Of a stretch of 64,000 bases of DNA, positions 26,731-40,465 are shown one piece after another. Made by a program: the position numbers and the translations under genes. Each line of letters opens with the position of its first letter. Position 1 is the stretch's first letter. Source of the stretch: Malurus cyaneus samueli. Lineage: Eukaryota; Chordata; Aves; Passeriformes; Maluridae. Below the pieces are notes generated by a model. The model worked only from the letters and a program-made list of their open reading frames with translations, was not told the origin of the DNA and did not search any database. The stretch lies in contig CM019215.1 in the NCBI GenBank assembly GCA_009741485.1, positions 77,279,179 through 77,343,178 of the forward strand. Reading direction: 5' to 3'.

Positions 26731-29700
26731 ATCCCTAAATCAAGTTATCCACTGTGGTGAAAGGGATAATGCTTACAATAGTCTCCAGTTCCTGTGGGAG
26801 TATATTCCTCTCCCAGAGCAACTCATCCTCCTGCTAAAAGGAGTGCTGGCATGGCTCTTCCTATGCTGCCAATACTCTTACTAAATCTCATTTCAGACCA
26901 TTCATACAGCAAGGTAACACCTGCTATAAAAGAACCAGAATGAGATCAACAATAAATGATGCTTTGTTTACAACTACTGTTTGACAACTAGTGTTTGCAG
27001 CTAAACAGCAAAAAGATTTTTTTTTTGTTTGAAGGTCCTGCCTCATTACTCATTGCCATAATGCTCTTCTCCCAGGATATACTGTATCCACTTAGTAAAA
27101 TGGATTGGGAAAAATGGGCACCAGTGACTTAGAGCACAGCTGTGGGCCAGAGGTCCATGGTAACAGAATCAAAACTGCATAAATAGAGACACTGCTGAGA
27201 TGGCACAATAAGTGAGCGACTGAGGGAGCCATGAATAACACAGCTGTTCTTGAGCTGGTTTTGTGTCACTAGCTTGTGTTGCTGTAGGAAAGCAGCTGAT
27301 AAATTATTGATTGTACAGTGATGAATATTGACAAAAATAGGAATGAGAAAGTATGACCTATGAGCTTCTCTCAGGATATCATAAAACAGTCCACAGAAAA
27401 ATATCAGTAAAGAAAACTTATTGCATTGAAAAGGAATCAGAAAATATTCTCAACATTACTGCTGCACTGCGAGTTGCTAAGGGCAGGATCCAACTGCTGA
27501 ATATCCCTGTTTCACCAAAGGCCATTGAGGGAAACTGTAAGACATCCAGATACATATGATGAAATAAAAGCTCTGCTGAAGCAGAAAACACATGTTTTAT
27601 AAAATAGAGGAAGAATTTATTAAAATAAAGGACCTATAAACCCCCAGTTCTGTGGCTGTTTACAGATTATCTTCCTTCACATATTTCCTGCTGCTTCTTC
27701 ACTGTCCTGTTCTTTTGTTGAGTTCCCCATCGTAACACCTTCATCTTCAAAGTAAAAGTAAATAAAGACCATATTGATAGAATAATTGTAGCATCTGCTG
27801 TGACTCTGCTATCACACTTTCTGTCTGACCTACCCAGTTAAAGTATAAGGGGTTTTGTTTATTTGCTTGTTATTTTAAGGAACCTTAATCTAAAGAAAGA
27901 ATAATTATCATCCATTATATACTTTTAAATTTTCTAGTTCAGTTTACTTTGAAAAGAGGACAAGCTGATACACATATTAATAATTTTCTAGGGCACTAAC
28001 CGGAAGCACTATGTTTGCAATATAATTCTTGGTCTATGTGATACATGGTTTGCAAAATGAATTTGATTAATTTCTAGAGTTTATGCTGGTTTTACTTCAA
28101 GCACAAAAAAGATATCCTTCTGTTTCATCAGCAATTCTTATCTCAGTACTTTTTAAAGTTCTAAAGTAGCATTTCTAAAGAATTATAAATGTCAAACCTG
28201 TTGCTATGCTTCTAGGTTTAAAAATAAAACACTATTTTTGTGAATATTTATGCCTGTAAGTGACAGCTCAGCATCCTCTGACCCATGCTTCCTTGCTCTG
28301 AAATATGGTTTCTAGTTCAAGGTGACAAATTCACTGACTGCAAGAATTACAGAACATCTATTTAAGTATTCTTCATTGTTTCCTCTCAAAATCATATTCT
28401 AGGACTTTTGCAGTGTTCACTTCTCATGTAAGACACCTGAAAGTCAAGATTCTGAGAATAGCAGTAGTTAGGAATGTTTTTTCTATATGTACCTGAATGA
28501 TTGTTTGGAAATTCTATTTAACAGAGAGTTATTTAAAAATAAAATTATGAAGCTGAAATTAGAAATGATATAATAACGGAACACTCCACATAGAAACTTA
28601 TAAAAAGGCAAGAGAAATTTCTCATGGTATACACAACTATTCATAGTATATTTGAACAAGCCAATTTGAATTTTAAATAATCAAAAGTGACACTGCAAGT
28701 TGCATCTCTATTATGCCTGTCAGATGCTCTTATATGATCAAGAAGGCAATTCAAATTTACAGAAGACAGAGTTTCTGAAGAATCGGGTGAAAAGTATCTT
28801 ATTTGAACTTCCTGACAGAACAAAGGAGAGCAAGACTGAATAAAAGTAAGCCTTGCTAACTTGGGCACAGTCTGACACTGCCAGCCAGTGGCCAGCATAT
28901 CAATAATTTCCATACTTAATAGATTATATCTTTACACAACTCTCAGAGAAGTATAATAGTGATGTAATCAATAAGGTAGTCGTTAATCTAATCAGATAAA
29001 GGTCTAATGCAGTGCTTCTAGGCAATAAAAGTCAATGAAATGTCAATGCAACTTTGCTAGTTGTAAAAAATAATTCAATTTCATGGAAAATTGATTGTTG
29101 AAAAACAAGGAAATATCTTGCAGTCACATAGTAAGAATTATGATACACATTCCTCCTTGATAAATTTTAGGAGAAAATTCATTGCACTCATTAGCACATC
29201 AGCCTAATTTGGGGAAGAAAAGCGTAACTTGGTAATTTCAATTGTCATCAAATTATACCAAATTTCAGAAGACAAATGTTCCGATTAACAAATAAGAAAA
29301 TTCTGCATTAGGAGGATTGATACTTTGACATTTCTTTGCGCGGGAGAAGCAAGAAACCAGTGAATACTGTTCTATTGCATAAATACATGCGTGTGATTCT
29401 GCAGTGCTGGAGAAAAATGGTTTTGAATTTGTAATCACTGACCATTCCATCCAAAATTTATGAGATTTTTTTCTGGCACATATGGATAAGTCTCAGTCTG
29501 TGCAAGTAATATGTGGTCTGTGGGGCAAAGATCATGTATTTTTATCAGTTCACAAAAATTCTCACCACTTCCAAGAGTAAGCCTTGTAAAATGATAATCA
29601 TCTTTAAGCACCTCTGTCAATTGACACAAATATTCACAAAAATCCAACTGACCATGCAATGGATACCAGTATCTAAATAGGATGGACATCTTGGTTGAAC

Positions 29701-32176
29701 ATAAACTCAGAATTTTTAAGAGAGACATACTAAAAACCACCAAGTGGCTCTGTGTACTAAGGGGTTTTGTTGGTTGCTGCGTCTGCAGTGCGCCTACTCC
29801 TTTACTTTTTAACAGCCTTTTCATGCCCTTCCACACAAGTTTTACATATATTGACAGTGATGGCCAAAGATGTTCTTGTCGAGCTATAAATATGTCAGGC
29901 TTGATCTTTCTTCAGCTCAAGAGACACCTAGAAGAAGGCAAAATTTCATTTTATAGAAATCCTCTTGACAGTCATAAACTCACACAATGAACAGAACAAA
30001 ACCTTTAGGTGAGATATTGACAAACTGGCACAAATCAACCAAACTTCAAGGCTTCAGGCTCTCGTCTGCAGTCTCTCCCTCACTGCTTGGTGTTCAGAAC
30101 ACGACAGCATGAGATACTCTATATTAATGAAGTTTCATGCCAGTGAAATGAGATAATTGCAGATGTGGGAATACAGTATACACAATTAAAGGTTTCAGTG
30201 ACATGCTGTGACATTGTTAACAAAAAAATTTGCAACACTTAAACTAGCATAGGGCTTCTGAAACATGTTTATATTGACACAACTCAGAAGAGAATTGTGA
30301 CTGCTATTTCCTTAATGCCTTCTAGTTCTTCTCGGCTTCTATAAAAGTAGATTAACAATGAAGCCCTTTGTCCATAATAAACAATATTTTGCATCAGAAG
30401 CCTAGGGAGTTTGAATGTTTCTGAAAACTACTAATTTAGTCATTCAAGGTCTCCCAGGAAGAAATTTGGACTAATATCAAGATTAGCCTTTAAACCACTT
30501 TTTCCGATAAATCATGAATATGATTACAACAACCATTCCCAAAGCACTTCCAGATGCATATAGTACAGGAGAGGTAGTTCATACATCATGCCATGCCCCA
30601 GAAACAGCAATAGACTCCCAAAGTCACTTAGAATTAAATTATGTCTGGAAGTGTTAGAAATGCATAAAAGGCTAAACTGAACAATGCAGAATTTCTCTGT
30701 GTCATGAAGGGAAGACTCGGACCACTCAATATGAGTCATAAGCGAACTTCCATTTATTGTAAACAATGTCCAAGTTTTATAACATACATAATTAGCTCAT
30801 ACATATTCTGTAATACATGTATTTCATAGGTCCACTTCTTACACATCAACTCCACCTCTAATGATTCCCTTGCCAAATTTCCCTTATCTACTTCTACTCT
30901 TTCCCAAGGCTAACTAGCACAAATACCTCGTAGGGAGTTTCCAGCAGCTTAAAAACATGATGTCCTTGCATTGCCTTCCCATCGCCTCAGAAGGATGGTT
31001 CACACAATTTCGGCAATTATTCTATCTGAGCGTGACACCTGCATTCCTTCATCTCAACAAGCTGTAAAATGTCTACGTGATTCTTCTCAGCTTAGCTACC
31101 TTCCACATCTCTGTGTACTCTTTGCAAGGCCATATGTAACGCTGGCTTATTTTAAGAGAGTCATGATAATCTTGTCACAGACTCACTAAGGTCAAAATAA
31201 TGTCATATGCTGTAAGGAGTTAAAGAGCACCAGTGCCTGTTTGAAACACTGCTCAGGCCACAGTAGAACTTTGCCATGAGATGAGGGCAGAAGGGAGTGA
31301 CAGAATGGCATGAACTCCAGGCCTGGCCAGATCTGCTTTGCTCATCCTGGTTAACACATCTGGGCAGAAATTCCCACTGTGGCAAACTGAGTAGAGCAAC
31401 TGCTCGTACACAAATCATTGGTCATACAAAGACCACCCTGAGTTATGGCACGGGGGGCACCTGTGACCATCAACAACCAACTAAGCCCACCCAAACATCC
31501 TCCTATGGATACCCAAAACATGGACTGTAAGAGAAGCCCCCACAGTAGGACCTTGAAATAAGATAAAGGCGATGCTATTGTCTGGGTGTTATTTCAGACC
31601 TAGTGGAAGGTTCACAAAGCTGGGGGACAACAGTGTATCACTGTAAATGGACACAAAGAAAATGCAGGATTTATGGAACACAAGGGAAGCCAAGTCAGCA
31701 ACCACGCTGAATCAGTTCCAATTGGGTACAACATAATGCTGGCGGGAGGAAATTTTGACCCATCAACTCAAGAAACCTACCAACTAAAACAAAGAGGAAG
31801 ACTGATCATGTGGTCTTATCAGCACGAGAAGTGAGGGAATGATTTAACCAATATATAAGAGAACTGTGTAGCCATGAATATTAATTCCTTTGTTGGCTAA
31901 AAGTTTTGAATAGCCTCAGGATCCCCACCACTGAGAAGCCCAGGGTGAAGAAAAAAAACATCCAGACAGCACTGGATCTACAGGTGGTATCTTCTACTTG
32001 ATCCCTTTCTCCTCTATCTTTTTTTTTTTTATTTCTATTTCTCTACCTCACATTCATTGTTAAGCAAAATCTGTATTACCGACTTTGGCATATTGTCTTG
32101 CTTGCACCATAATTTAGGCAAAGGTATTTCTCAATACTTAATCTTTGATAACATGCCTTGATATAAAACAGATAAT

Positions 32177-32452
32177 CCTACAAAGTGCATGTAGTGCTAG
32201 GACAAGGAACAAACTGAAAGAAAGAATGTTTAAACTAGTTATTAGGAATAAATTCTTTGCTGTGAGGCTGATGAGGCACTGATGAGCACACAGGTTGCTC
32301 AAAGAAGATCCAGATGCCCCATCCCTGGAAGTGTTCAGTGGGGATTCCAGCTACCTGGTCTGTGGGAAGGTGTCTCTGCCCATGGCAGGGGCTTGAAACG
32401 GGATGATTTTTAAGTTCACTCCCAACCCAAATAATTGTATTATTCTATGAAT
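32177..32452 (+). mobile_element. CR1 LINE fragment, 3' end (within A)
   Basis: This shows the 3' region of another CR1 subfamily: GCATGTAGTGCTAGGACAAGG, a TTAGGAATAAATTCTTT block, CAGGTTGCTCAAAGAAGAT, GCCCCATCCCTGGAAGTGTTC and CTGCCCATGGCAGGGG. It ends with CAACCCAAATAATTG and a terminal ATTCTATGA. The same insertion appears again at 43348-43606 and, inverted, at 2385-2672. Confidence 0.9.
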
Positions 32453-32525
32453 ATTCCTCCTTTCCTTGAAAAGACGTAGATATATCATCCTCTCTAATTT
32501 TTAAGGTTCACCTTCTGCTGAATCT

Positions 32526-32541
32526 CCCTCTCTCTCTCTCT
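32526..32541. repeat. Short CT microsatellite
   Basis: A CT dinucleotide run lies just after the CR1 fragment in A. A slightly shorter version lies near 43681-43695 in A'. Confidence 0.8.
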
Positions 32542-35015
32542 AGATCATTGTTCAACTTATAAATATTAGCTCACTTATATTTAATGATGCACATAATTTT
32601 TCAATACTTGGATCCATTTCCAGATTGTTATCATTTTGTTAAACTTCATACACAAAGGTTGAAACTTTCCATGGTAGATATTTCCTCATCATATAATACG
32701 TCATTATTTATTTTTAAAGTATCAACAAAAAGAATCTATTGTCATAATTATAATAAAGAAACACTATTTACACTTTTTATTGTTCTTTTGCTGGTTCACA
32801 GCTACTTTGCTGGTGCTGCACTAGTTTGAATTGTAACACACAGTTGTCAGTCTGTAAGGGACATGCCATTTCTCATTCCTCTGGAGAATTGCAGCTGCCT
32901 GCTCACTGGTGCAGCTGAGGCTGCTGGAGGAGCACAGAGTCCCACCCTCCCAGGCACTCTGTGCACTCTTGCAAAAATGAATGTAAGAAGTGGTGGAAAC
33001 AGACTGCAGTGAATAGTACTCCCAAACATGAAAAGATCTGACTCCAAACTAAAAATTGCTATCTGTGAGCATCAGTGTTGCCTACCGATCAGGTCAGTAG
33101 CTGTCAATCTCACAAACATTTCACAGTTCTTATAGTTGTCTAAGTTTGGAAAGGCATAATTTTTCTGACCCTTTTTAGAACACATACGAAAAATGTCACA
33201 AAACCTAGGATGACAAAATTTTAGAAGACTAGAATTAAAATTGCCCGTCCAATTATAACGGCCAATTTCTAATACTCAATTCTCTGCAGATTTTTCTTGT
33301 TTTATACATAAAAATGGGCACCTTCAGGAACAAAACAATGACTGCACTCTGAGTTATTTATTGACAGTGGGAAGATGCAGAAAAAACTCTTGCAAAACAA
33401 AGAAAATGCATTACACCCATGAGCAGCTGCACTTTTCCCCATAGAAGTAGGCGCTGTCTTCTCTTTCAAAATTTCTGTGCTATAGTAAACAACCTTTTCT
33501 CCCACTAATATCTTTCATAACTGACCATCATTTTGGTTTTGCATCTCTTTAAATTACCAAAATACAAAATTCATTGACAAAGCTTGGTGGGTACTCATGA
33601 CTATTACAAAAGTGGCTCAAAATTATTAAATGTTATTCAAGTGGTAAATCACTTGAAAAAAAAAATCTTTTCTCATTTCAGATTAAGATTCAAAGTCACT
33701 TGACGTTTTGAACAATTTTTCACTTATCTTGTGCCATTTCTCCACCTGTCAAACAGAGATAATTTTTCATCTCTCTCCTGGAGAGGAATTTTCAAGAAGA
33801 ATAAAGGCTTTCTAAGAAAAGCTTACCTATTATTTCATAGGCAGTTCAATACAGAGATGATATGAAGTAAAATATGACATGGCAGTAGAGAATGAATGAT
33901 GGCATAAAATTAAATTCAGCCCTCAAATAACTCTTAGAACATTGTTCTTTCCACAGAGTCACAATTCCTGTAGAAAAAAAATGGTACTGTAGATCCTCTG
34001 CACACACACTCCTATGATAAAAGATGGAATACCTGAAATAACCTGCTAAAACATCTGAATATTTGAATTGCATATGCTAATTATATCAGTATATCATTAA
34101 CCAAGTCATTAATGTATGCCTGAGCTTGTTAAATTATGTCAAACACTTCTCCATGTTGCATGTTACTTTTTTTTTCTTCTTCCAGATATTTTTCTTTCTT
34201 CTTCCCAATAACTTTCATTGCTTTTTTTCTGAACCTGAATCATATCAATAGCATTCTGGTAGGATACTGTAAAAAAAATATGGCAACAATACACTTGCAA
34301 CAGAAGTTTTGAGGCTTAAAAAGAATTTTATTTTTTCTTCAATTCGTAACATTTGTAAGAGCAGCTAAAAATCATAATTGCCTTTTTTTGATACAGGTGA
34401 TACTAAAATCCCTTGTCAATGCACTATCTAATTTCAACTTCATGTCTTCCAGTATTATTTATTTCTGTATTTCTTCCCGTTCTTAGGATCTATTATTTTT
34501 TTTTAGCCAGCTGCACAATATTTCCACATGTCAAATCAATGCCTATACTTTGAACTCCTTATTTATTTCCATGTTTGTAATCTGAAACAGAACTGGTTTG
34601 TGATTTTACAGGTGAGATATATTATCAACTATACATTCTAAAATGTTCCAAAACCACAAGAGTTAATCATTAGTTTAAAATTATGCTTATATTTTCAACA
34701 GGATTAATGAGTTTGAAACAAAAAGAGTGTCTGTCTCATCTGCCTGAAAACAAACCTTGATGTGAGAATTGAAAAATCAACAGAAATTCAGTACACTTGC
34801 TGCTTCAAAAAATGGCTGGTATTTAATAAACTCCTATCTACCTGGAGCTTGAAAAGGGGGCAGATATTTTTAATTCTTTTTATGTTCTATTTCGGTTCAT
34901 GCAAGAGAGAAAAGACATAAGCCCAGTATTCAGTAACAGAGCAATGAGAAGGATGCTAGCTTATTGTCTCAAAATCAGCAGACACTGAGCAGTCACTAAT
35001 TCCATGTTCTATATG

Positions 35016-35060
35016 TGTACACATATGCACACATATACATATATACATGTCTTAGAAAAC
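35016..35060. repeat. TA/CA-rich imperfect microsatellite
   Basis: Alternating purine-pyrimidine ATGTGTACACATATGCACAC-type sequence; the same stretch occurs in A' at about 46130-46172. Confidence 0.75.
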
Positions 35061-38000
35061 AAAAGAAACATCAATTTTTAGTTCTTATCTGGAGAAGATT
35101 TAACACATTAATAATTTTTAGAATGTGCATACTGTAACTGCATTCAATCTGAGAGCTCGACATGTCTCCAAAAGCATCTGCAGGAACAGATGCCTACACA
35201 ATTTTTTAGAGTTCCTGCATGCAAAACACTACATAAATTGTGTGAATCTCATCACAGAGTCTGCTGAGAACATTAGGCTAGGTAATACTGCTATAGGATT
35301 TGCAAATGTCAAAAAGCCCCTTAGAAATTGATTTTACTTTGAATTTTCTGCGTTTGTATAGACTACATGTATTTATAGTGGGTCTGTTTCCATATATACA
35401 CAGATGTATGTTTACAAAGAAAGGAAAAATACCAGTATTATTTTATATCCATATGTTGGTTATATATAGTTCTCTCAGACAAAGACTGAAAGAAAACACT
35501 GCATTTAGAAAGCACAGTGATATCAGTAAGGGTTATCACTTTCACTGCTATCAGATAAAAAGAAATTTTCTGCTTTGTGCTGGGCTTCAGGAGAAGAAAA
35601 CGATAAATATGCATGTGTAAGCAAAACAGTTCATGCTATCAGCAAATGCAGCAGACCTTCAAAAGGGTTTCATTTTTAAGTTCTTGGTTTTGATCTACTT
35701 TTATTTTCCTCAAATATTCACTTTTGCAGTGAAAGACAGTAGAGGTCATTTCTGAAACAACATTTTATAGTTTAGAGCCAAATACTTTAATAAGGTCATC
35801 CATTTCCCTTTCCATGAAACAGTTCTAAATGCAAAAGCTACTTATTCTAAACTAAAAAAAAACTACTTATAAACTTGAAATGCAGTGTGCAAATTGCTCC
35901 TGCTGTAATACTGCAGCATTGAATCTAATAAAGTGGCAGAATAAGCAAGCCACATACAGTGACTGACCAGCTAATCCCATGAAAATGAGGGAATAGCTGA
36001 AGGCAAAATATAACAAAGCCTAATTTTTTTCTCTCACTTTAACTGGATTAGAAGAAAATCAGGCTGAAAGAAAAACATCAGAGTTGCAGAATTAGAGCTT
36101 GATTTACCCCTTCCTTTGTGGAATCGTGTGCATCTGTCCAGAAAGAACTGGAAATGTTCATGGTATCAGAGCAGTGGCACGTAAGGCTGGTTCAAGTGCA
36201 AATAATAGCTCAGAACACAAGAAGGCAGCAAGTCTGTTCTAATATAGAAGATAATTAGAAAATTATTAATTTCCATGAGTGATTTCCAGCTGTTGCATAT
36301 TTTCCACTGCCCTGCAAATGCCTGGCTGAGAGTGTTCCCGAGGAGCTCTCCTTGCAGCACAAGGTGGCCAGCCCGGAGCTGTGGCCACGCGCCACAGCAC
36401 AGACACACTCGGTCCCACAGTCACTGAGGGGCTTGGAGCAAAATGCATGTCCAGCACAATCCTGCTGTTCAGCATCCCTCAGGTCCAAACAGGGGAGAAA
36501 ACTTCCACCAGAAAACAACAAAAAAAAAAAAAAAAAAAGTTTGTGAAAAAAGTTTTTGCCTCCGGAAAACATTAAAACAAAGTTTAAAGAAAGAGCTAGG
36601 CTTCTGAGGGTACAATGTCATAGAACTGACTGACTACCAGTTTCATGAATCCAAAACTTTAAAAATTCTGTTTTCTGACTATGATGTAATTCAATCTTTA
36701 AACCAATTGCACCTGCTTACTTAAAATCAACAACTGAAAGTTTAACACTAAAGGTGCAGTTTTTGATGACTGTGAACGAAGAAAGAACATTTAAAACAAA
36801 ATAGGTGAATTGGAGGGTTAAGAAGTCAACAGATTTACTGAAGATCTGTAACTAAAATTCAAGCCATGGAGAAAGCTGAGGCTGGATAATGAAAGGACAT
36901 GCTTGTCCTAAAATCACAATTATCACTAAAACCTATTTAAACTTACAATTATTTTCCTGTTATTTAATTGACTATAAAAATCTTGTCTTGAGCTCTGATA
37001 TTGATCACCTGTTTCTGAAAATGCTGACCATCTCTTCTGAGAAAGACAAAACTCTTAAATTTTGAGAGAACATAAACACCATCTAAGGAGTGGGAAGCAA
37101 TTATTTGTTGGCTAATTCCCATAAAAAGCTAGGATTAAGAACTCAGGCTAAGCGCTGTTATGACGGCCTCAAATAAAGAGTCTTTGTTGACTTCCCTTTA
37201 TTTATTTAAACTTTCCTTATTTCATAAATTGTCAGGTCATGCGTTGACTCACATCTCAATGAGTTTTCATGAGTTTTTGAGCTTAACAAAATGAGCCTGC
37301 TGTGCCTTATGCTGGGGGTTACTCTCCTCTGGTGTGCCACATGTTCCATGACATGTAGACCCATCCTCATCGTGGAGCAGCACATGCCCATGGGATAGAT
37401 AACATGACACTCATCACTTCATACAAAAGATTATGTGAAGTTTTATGAGGAAAACACACTTTTTAAAAGATTTTTATTAACGTTTTAAAATCTATTCTGT
37501 CATTTTGGGACTGATCACCAGGCCCAGAGATTGCTTTGTCAATCTCATAGTTTGTGCTACAGCTAGTGTGGGAGCTGGAAGTGGATGCCATCTGTGAGAT
37601 GAAAGGAGGGATTCAGACAGTTCTATTTTCTATTTTGCTATTTTAAAAAGAGCACAAATATTAAAAGGCTGCTGATGGCAACCTCTTTACTAATACATTA
37701 GCTCCAAGAGAGTGAGCTCGTGCTCTGTAGCAAGAACAAGACACCTTTAGGGAGAAATCTACGTGGGTACTTTATATTTTCTAAATGACAGCTATCATCT
37801 CAGGCACAGACTACTGCCCTGTCCCACCAGAGGGTATTGTCTCCCTGATCAGCAGCTTCTGAACAACAAAAAGATATCTGTAGGAGATAACCCAGATGGT
37901 TTCACTGCTAACACATGGTGAGTGATGGTTCATCACATATTTATAATTTGCTTCTTCTACTGTGGTAGGCCTGGGGGGTGCCACTTCCTGCTGGTTATAC

Positions 38001-38995
38001 CCATTTTACAACACCTTGTCTACCACCATCCTGAGGAGTTAGGTGAAACAGTGGGAATGTCTCTCACATCAGGGACATGATTAATGAAAGCAGCTAAGGC
38101 AGATGTCTCAGAAGGAAGAGAAAACTATGTGCTATGGTGTTGCAGCTATCACGAGCAGTAACAAATTGCTGGTGGTACTCCGGGCTCAGCTCAATTTTAA
38201 TGCATGATGTGTGCACAAACTAGAGAAGAGTATATGTTACACATGCTAAAAATGTAGATGGGAGAATACAAACAAAGGTGTCTGAAACACGTTTGTCATC
38301 CACAGCTGTCCCACTAGAGGTATTCAGCATGGATTCAGCCTGTCTGCTTTAGAAACAGACAACTCTCGATGCCAGCTGTGCAGGGCAATTTGGCCAGGGA
38401 GGCATAAAGCTTTCGTTAGACAGGATTGCCACAGCAACAGCATAGTCCCACTGCCTTTTGTAACATTTGGAAGAGAGAAAGTCCTTCCAAAGGGAATTTT
38501 GAGAAGGAGGCCATGTCATTTGACTGTTAGAGTTAGTAAACTGGAAACACCTTCCTTTGGCACGTAGAACTAGTTTACTAGTGTAAGTCACATGTCCGAA
38601 ATGAGGTTTGATTAAGAGTCCTCTCACATTTTAGGTCTATTTTCACTTCTAATTCCTTTTACCTGTTTTGGGCATCTATGGGAAACTTTACCTGCTGTAC
38701 CCTACCACTAGCAATGCAAAAGACTGTGTGGTTCCTTTTGTTAAAGAACGGAAATACAGTTCTTATCATCTAATCAGCTTTGATGGAGCTGCCATCTGAG
38801 CTGGCCTTTAGCTCACCATGCCTGTTTTTGTTGAGTACAGCACTCGCTCTGAGCAGAAGCTGACAAATGGCCCATTAGTACTGACCATCATGGATCTACC
38901 GGCACAAGAACCACGCTTCATATCTTCTGAACCTAGTCAAGCAAAAGATACCTATCCCAAGAATAGTAAGGATGCAATGTCCATCAAGTCAATAA

Positions 38996-38996
38996 N
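38996..38996. other. Single ambiguous base (N)
   Basis: There is one N inside repeat A. The corresponding position in A' reads C, so the base can probably be assigned from the second copy. Confidence 0.9.
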
Positions 38997-39128
38997 CTTA
39001 TGCAATACAGATCATCAAATGTTTCACTTCTGGATGAAGAATTATTTTCTCATTAAAAACAAAAATGTAAGGAATATCAGGTTTAAAATAAGGAGAGAGA
39101 GATAGAAGGATACTTTCTGTTTTGAGTA

Positions 39129-39506
39129 ATGGCAATGCATATGTTAACAGTATTGAAAAGTAACACACAGTGTCTTTGTGAGAGATGTGTGGTTGTGGAA
39201 GAAAAATGAGGGACTACAGTAAAGATGTAGAGAGATATTTGAGAATGTACTACAGCTACTTTAATGTTATTTTGGTGAAACAGAATAGCTGGAATGAGTT
39301 TAGCTGATGACTATAATCCACTCAACTGCTCTGTTTGGTGTTATAAAACAGAACACTGTTGATGTTAGATCTGCCATAAGGTTGACAAACAAGTTAATAA
39401 TTTAGAATTAGCCTTTAGTGAATTAGGTTTCTGCTGCCTTCAAATAAGATGCAGTGTGACTCAGTAAGTCTTGTGATTTGAGAACAGAATGCCAGGAATT
39501 GAACTC
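39129..39506 (+). repeat. Module B, copy after A
   Basis: This 378-bp stretch lies 38 bp after the end of A's match to A'. It recurs at 60695-61076 with small insertions there. Here it is followed by sequence seen nowhere else in the window (39507 onward); at the other site it is followed three bases later by segment C'. No gene was recognised. Confidence 0.88.
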
Positions 39507-40465
39507 TTAAGTACTAATTAAACTCAGATATTTCTATTAGCAAGTTTTGTCCATGATGTACTCACTTTTATTTTACAGGAACCTCCATAGTTACTCTTCT
39601 AGGGAGAGACCTAAAATTATCTCAAAATGCTTTTCTCTAGAATAGTGGAATACATTTGAGGAAAAAAAAATCTATATTCCAATAGTATCTAACTATTCAT
39701 ATTCCATTACAATAGAGTAATAATGTAAGCATTGTACAACTGTAGATCAAAAGACAACAAGTAGAATATATTGTTTAAAATTAAAAAAAAAAAAAAACCA
39801 ACAACAACAACAAAAAACAAAAAAAAAAAAAAAAACAAAACAAAAAAAAAAAAAAACAAGGACAAACTGAAGAAAGATGATAAACCCATTCTTCAAAACA
39901 AAGTTTGCCTCTATTAGACAGTAGTTTGTGACTTTAGGGAACAAAGATGTGGAACAGAAATCAAGATCTTCTAATTTCCAGTGTACAGCATTAGCCAAAA
40001 GCAAAGGTTGCTCCCCTTTAAGATCAAACAAGCTAGTACCCAAGTCTGTATCTTTGGTGTTTAAGTTAAATAAATAAATAACCTTTTAAAAATTGTAAAC
40101 ACTTTTTCATTGTGTATATCCTTTTATGATCTATTTCCATGATGATAACTTTCATTAATTTTGACACAAGAAAACATAATGACATGAAATGCATGACATT
40201 GTAAGGAAATATATAAAACCAAATATTATGTTACCAAGTATTTATTCAAAGATGCTCTTGGAATCAGAATATATGTTTTAATTAAGAATAACTCTGAAAT
40301 TAATTAAACTGTAATTTTAATAAATGTTTCTAGTCACAGAAACTGAGGTATATTTATGCATCTATAGATCCACATAGATATGTGTTTATCCTTTTCTATG
40401 AAAATGCCTCATAAGAAAAAAAAATTCTTACAACTAATTTTTATTCTTTTTTTTTTTGGCTCAAG
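39507..40465. other. Unrepeated segment between B and A'; no gene seen
   Basis: This segment of 959 bp has no other copy in the window. It is very AT-rich and contains an A-rich tract at about 39781-39858 interrupted by C, and a short T run at 40448-40457 just before A' begins. Reverse-strand frames here (60 and 98 codons) are driven by the homopolymer and are not credible proteins. Confidence 0.7.
39781..39858. repeat. A-rich low-complexity tract
   Basis: This is almost pure A with scattered C, including a short CAA-like stretch. It is a slippage-prone region and gives spurious phenylalanine-rich frames on the minus strand. Confidence 0.9.

Larger units (their letters stand above)
18568..34763 (+). 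repeat. Right arm of the large inverted repeat (cleaner copy)
   Basis: This is the 16.2 kb partner of 1-17284. Its embedded CR1 and LTR pieces read closer to their family consensus than the left-arm versions, and it has fewer CpGs, so it is the better representation of the locus. Its outer 5.5 kb (29267-34763) is present a third time at 40466-45893. No gene was recognised. The longest frames (133 codons at 29435-29836, minus strand; 115 codons at 22667-23014, minus strand) have no domain signature, and the second lies mostly in a decayed LTR. Confidence 0.9.
29267..39090 (+). repeat. Direct repeat A, copy 1
   Basis: This 9.8 kb matches 40466-50175 in the same orientation. The left breakpoint is at the shared string AGAAGACAAATG; upstream of it the two copies are unrelated. 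The right end matches until copy 2 runs into the N gap. The copy contains a CR1 fragment (32177-32452), a CT microsatellite near 32526, a TA/CA-rich stretch near 35016-35060, a GC-richer patch (about 36290-36500) and a run of 19 A (36520-36538). No gene was recognised, including in the GC-richer patch, whose frames change between copies because of 1-bp indels. Confidence 0.92.

Noticed and set aside
29435..29836. A 133-codon minus-strand frame as a gene
   Set aside because: In the A' copy the frame is broken into separate pieces by 1-bp indels, in the left arm it is unrecognisable, and no protein family signature is visible.
1..34763. Claiming a sex-chromosome ampliconic palindrome
   Set aside because: No ampliconic gene is present, the arms differ in an artefact-like way, and chromosome of origin cannot be read from the sequence.
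36255..36572. GC-richer patch and frames of 64-105 codons as an exon
   Set aside because: Frames on both strands are open only by chance, change between A and A', run into the poly-A/T tract, and lack clear splice-site-bounded coding sequence.
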